6,392 nt of DNA, taken from Clostridiales bacterium (GTDB taxonomy: Bacteria; Bacillota; Clostridia; Christensenellales; Christensenellaceae). Below the pieces are notes generated by a model. The model saw nothing but the letters and a program-made list of their open reading frames with translations, was not told where the DNA came from and did not search any database. The stretch covers positions 1 to 6,392 of the forward strand of contig DOMW01000130.1 in NCBI GenBank assembly GCA_003510345.1, given 5' to 3'. Made by a program: the position numbers and the translations under genes. Below, in pieces: positions 5,850 to 6,392 of this stretch (position 1 is the stretch's first letter; every line of letters starts with the position of its first letter).

Positions 5850-6383
5850 ATGATCAAAACAGAACGCCTGTTGCTGCGCCCTGCCGAGGCGGGCGATTGC
5901 CGCGATATATTCGAATATGCCAAGCACCCGGAGGTGGGCCCGAGGGCGGGATGGAAGCCGCACGAGAGTGAGGAAGAAACCGCGCGCGTGATGCGCGATG
6001 TTTTTCTCGGCAAGGAACACGTATTCGTGATTGTGCACGGCGAAACGGGCAGGGTGATCGGCAGTATTGGCCTTGCGGACGACCCGGCGCGGGATTTCCC
6101 CGTGTGCAAAATGCTGGGCTATGCCCTTTCGCGGGCGTATTGGGGCGTGGGCCTTATGACAGAGGCGGTGCGCGCCATGCTGCACTATGGTTTTCGCGAG
6201 GCTCACCTTTCGCTCATTTCCGCGTATTGCTATCCTCAAAACGCCGCTTCGCGCCGTGTGCTGGAAAAGTGCGGCTTTTTGTATGAGGGTACGCTGCGCA
6301 TGGCGGGGAAAAGCTACACGGGCGAGCTGCGGGACGGGTGCTGCTTTTCGATGAAGGCAGAGGAATATTTGGGCGGGCGGTGA
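5850..6383 (+). CDS. GNAT-family N-acetyltransferase, RimJ/RimL type
   Basis: This 177-residue protein transfers acetyl from acetyl-CoA to an amine; the substrate is not predictable. The start MIKTERLLLRP is the classic opening of RimJ/RimL-like GNATs that modify protein N-termini, antibiotics or small amines. The core strand VFVIVHGETGRVIGSIGL (58-75) leads to GYALSRAYWGVGLMTEAV (90-107), whose WGVG turn is the acetyl-CoA pyrophosphate-binding loop. Asn131 in NAASRRVLEKCGF (131-143) is the usual conserved Asn before the last helix and strand. The length is typical. I chose the ATG at 5850 over the upstream ATG at 5835 because it gives the family N-terminus and is preceded at suitable spacing by a G-rich site (GGGGGA, 5837-5842). 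It lies beyond the gyrase terminator and is probably an independent unit. The gene is complete, ending nine bases before the window edge. Confidence 0.9.
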   Translation: MIKTERLLLRPAEAGDCRDIFEYAKHPEVGPRAGWKPHESEEETARVMRDVFLGKEHVFVIVHGETGRVIGSIGLADDPARDFPVCKMLGYALSRAYWGVGLMTEAVRAMLHYGFREAHLSLISAYCYPQNAASRRVLEKCGFLYEGTLRMAGKSYTGELRDGCCFSMKAEEYLGGR

Positions 6384-6392
6384 AGAATGGAT

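Noticed and set aside
6387..6392. ATG at the window end as the start of another gene
   Set aside because: Only two codons are visible and there is no clear ribosome binding site, so it cannot be supported.

Overview
This window looks like a chromosomal segment of a moderately GC-rich member of the Bacillota (Firmicutes), most likely of the class Clostridia. The reasons are the gene order remB-gyrB-...-gyrA, a 638-residue GyrB of the Gram-positive type, Thr rather than Ser at the key GyrA quinolone position, Shine-Dalgarno-led starts and a TTG start on gyrA. No finer taxonomy can be supported from the sequence alone.

Layout. Positions 1-423 carry no convincing gene. They hold a G-rich block with two interleaved inverted repeats, a tRNA T-arm-like fragment, a short sequence (177-193) that recurs beyond gyrA, and an AT-rich stretch with a consensus -10 box. 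An apparent operon on the + strand follows: remB (424-687, a DUF370/RemA-family regulator), gyrB (708-2624), an unnamed 190-residue protein with a probable winged-helix C-terminal half (2633-3205), and gyrA (3222-5711). Gaps between these genes are only 20, 8 and 16 bases. A strong intrinsic terminator (5719-5760) ends the operon. A separate GNAT acetyltransferase gene of the RimJ/RimL type (5850-6383) follows, and the window stops 9 bases after it.

How the genes work together. GyrA and GyrB form the A2B2 DNA gyrase that introduces negative supercoils using ATP. The diagnostic motifs (Bergerat ATPase fold, TOPRIM, catalytic Tyr, GyrA box) are all present, so both subunits look functional and the enzyme is gyrase rather than topoisomerase IV. 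RemB is a small DNA-binding-type regulator commonly found next to gyrB in this phylum. The protein between gyrB and gyrA is the least explained gene: its position and spacing predict co-transcription and tight co-expression with gyrase, but I do not recognise a named function. The acetyltransferase is probably unrelated functionally.

Most of the window is well-conserved housekeeping DNA. I see no mobile element, CRISPR array, toxin-antitoxin pair or defence system. The points worth following are the gyrB/gyrA interposed gene and the odd non-coding leader region.
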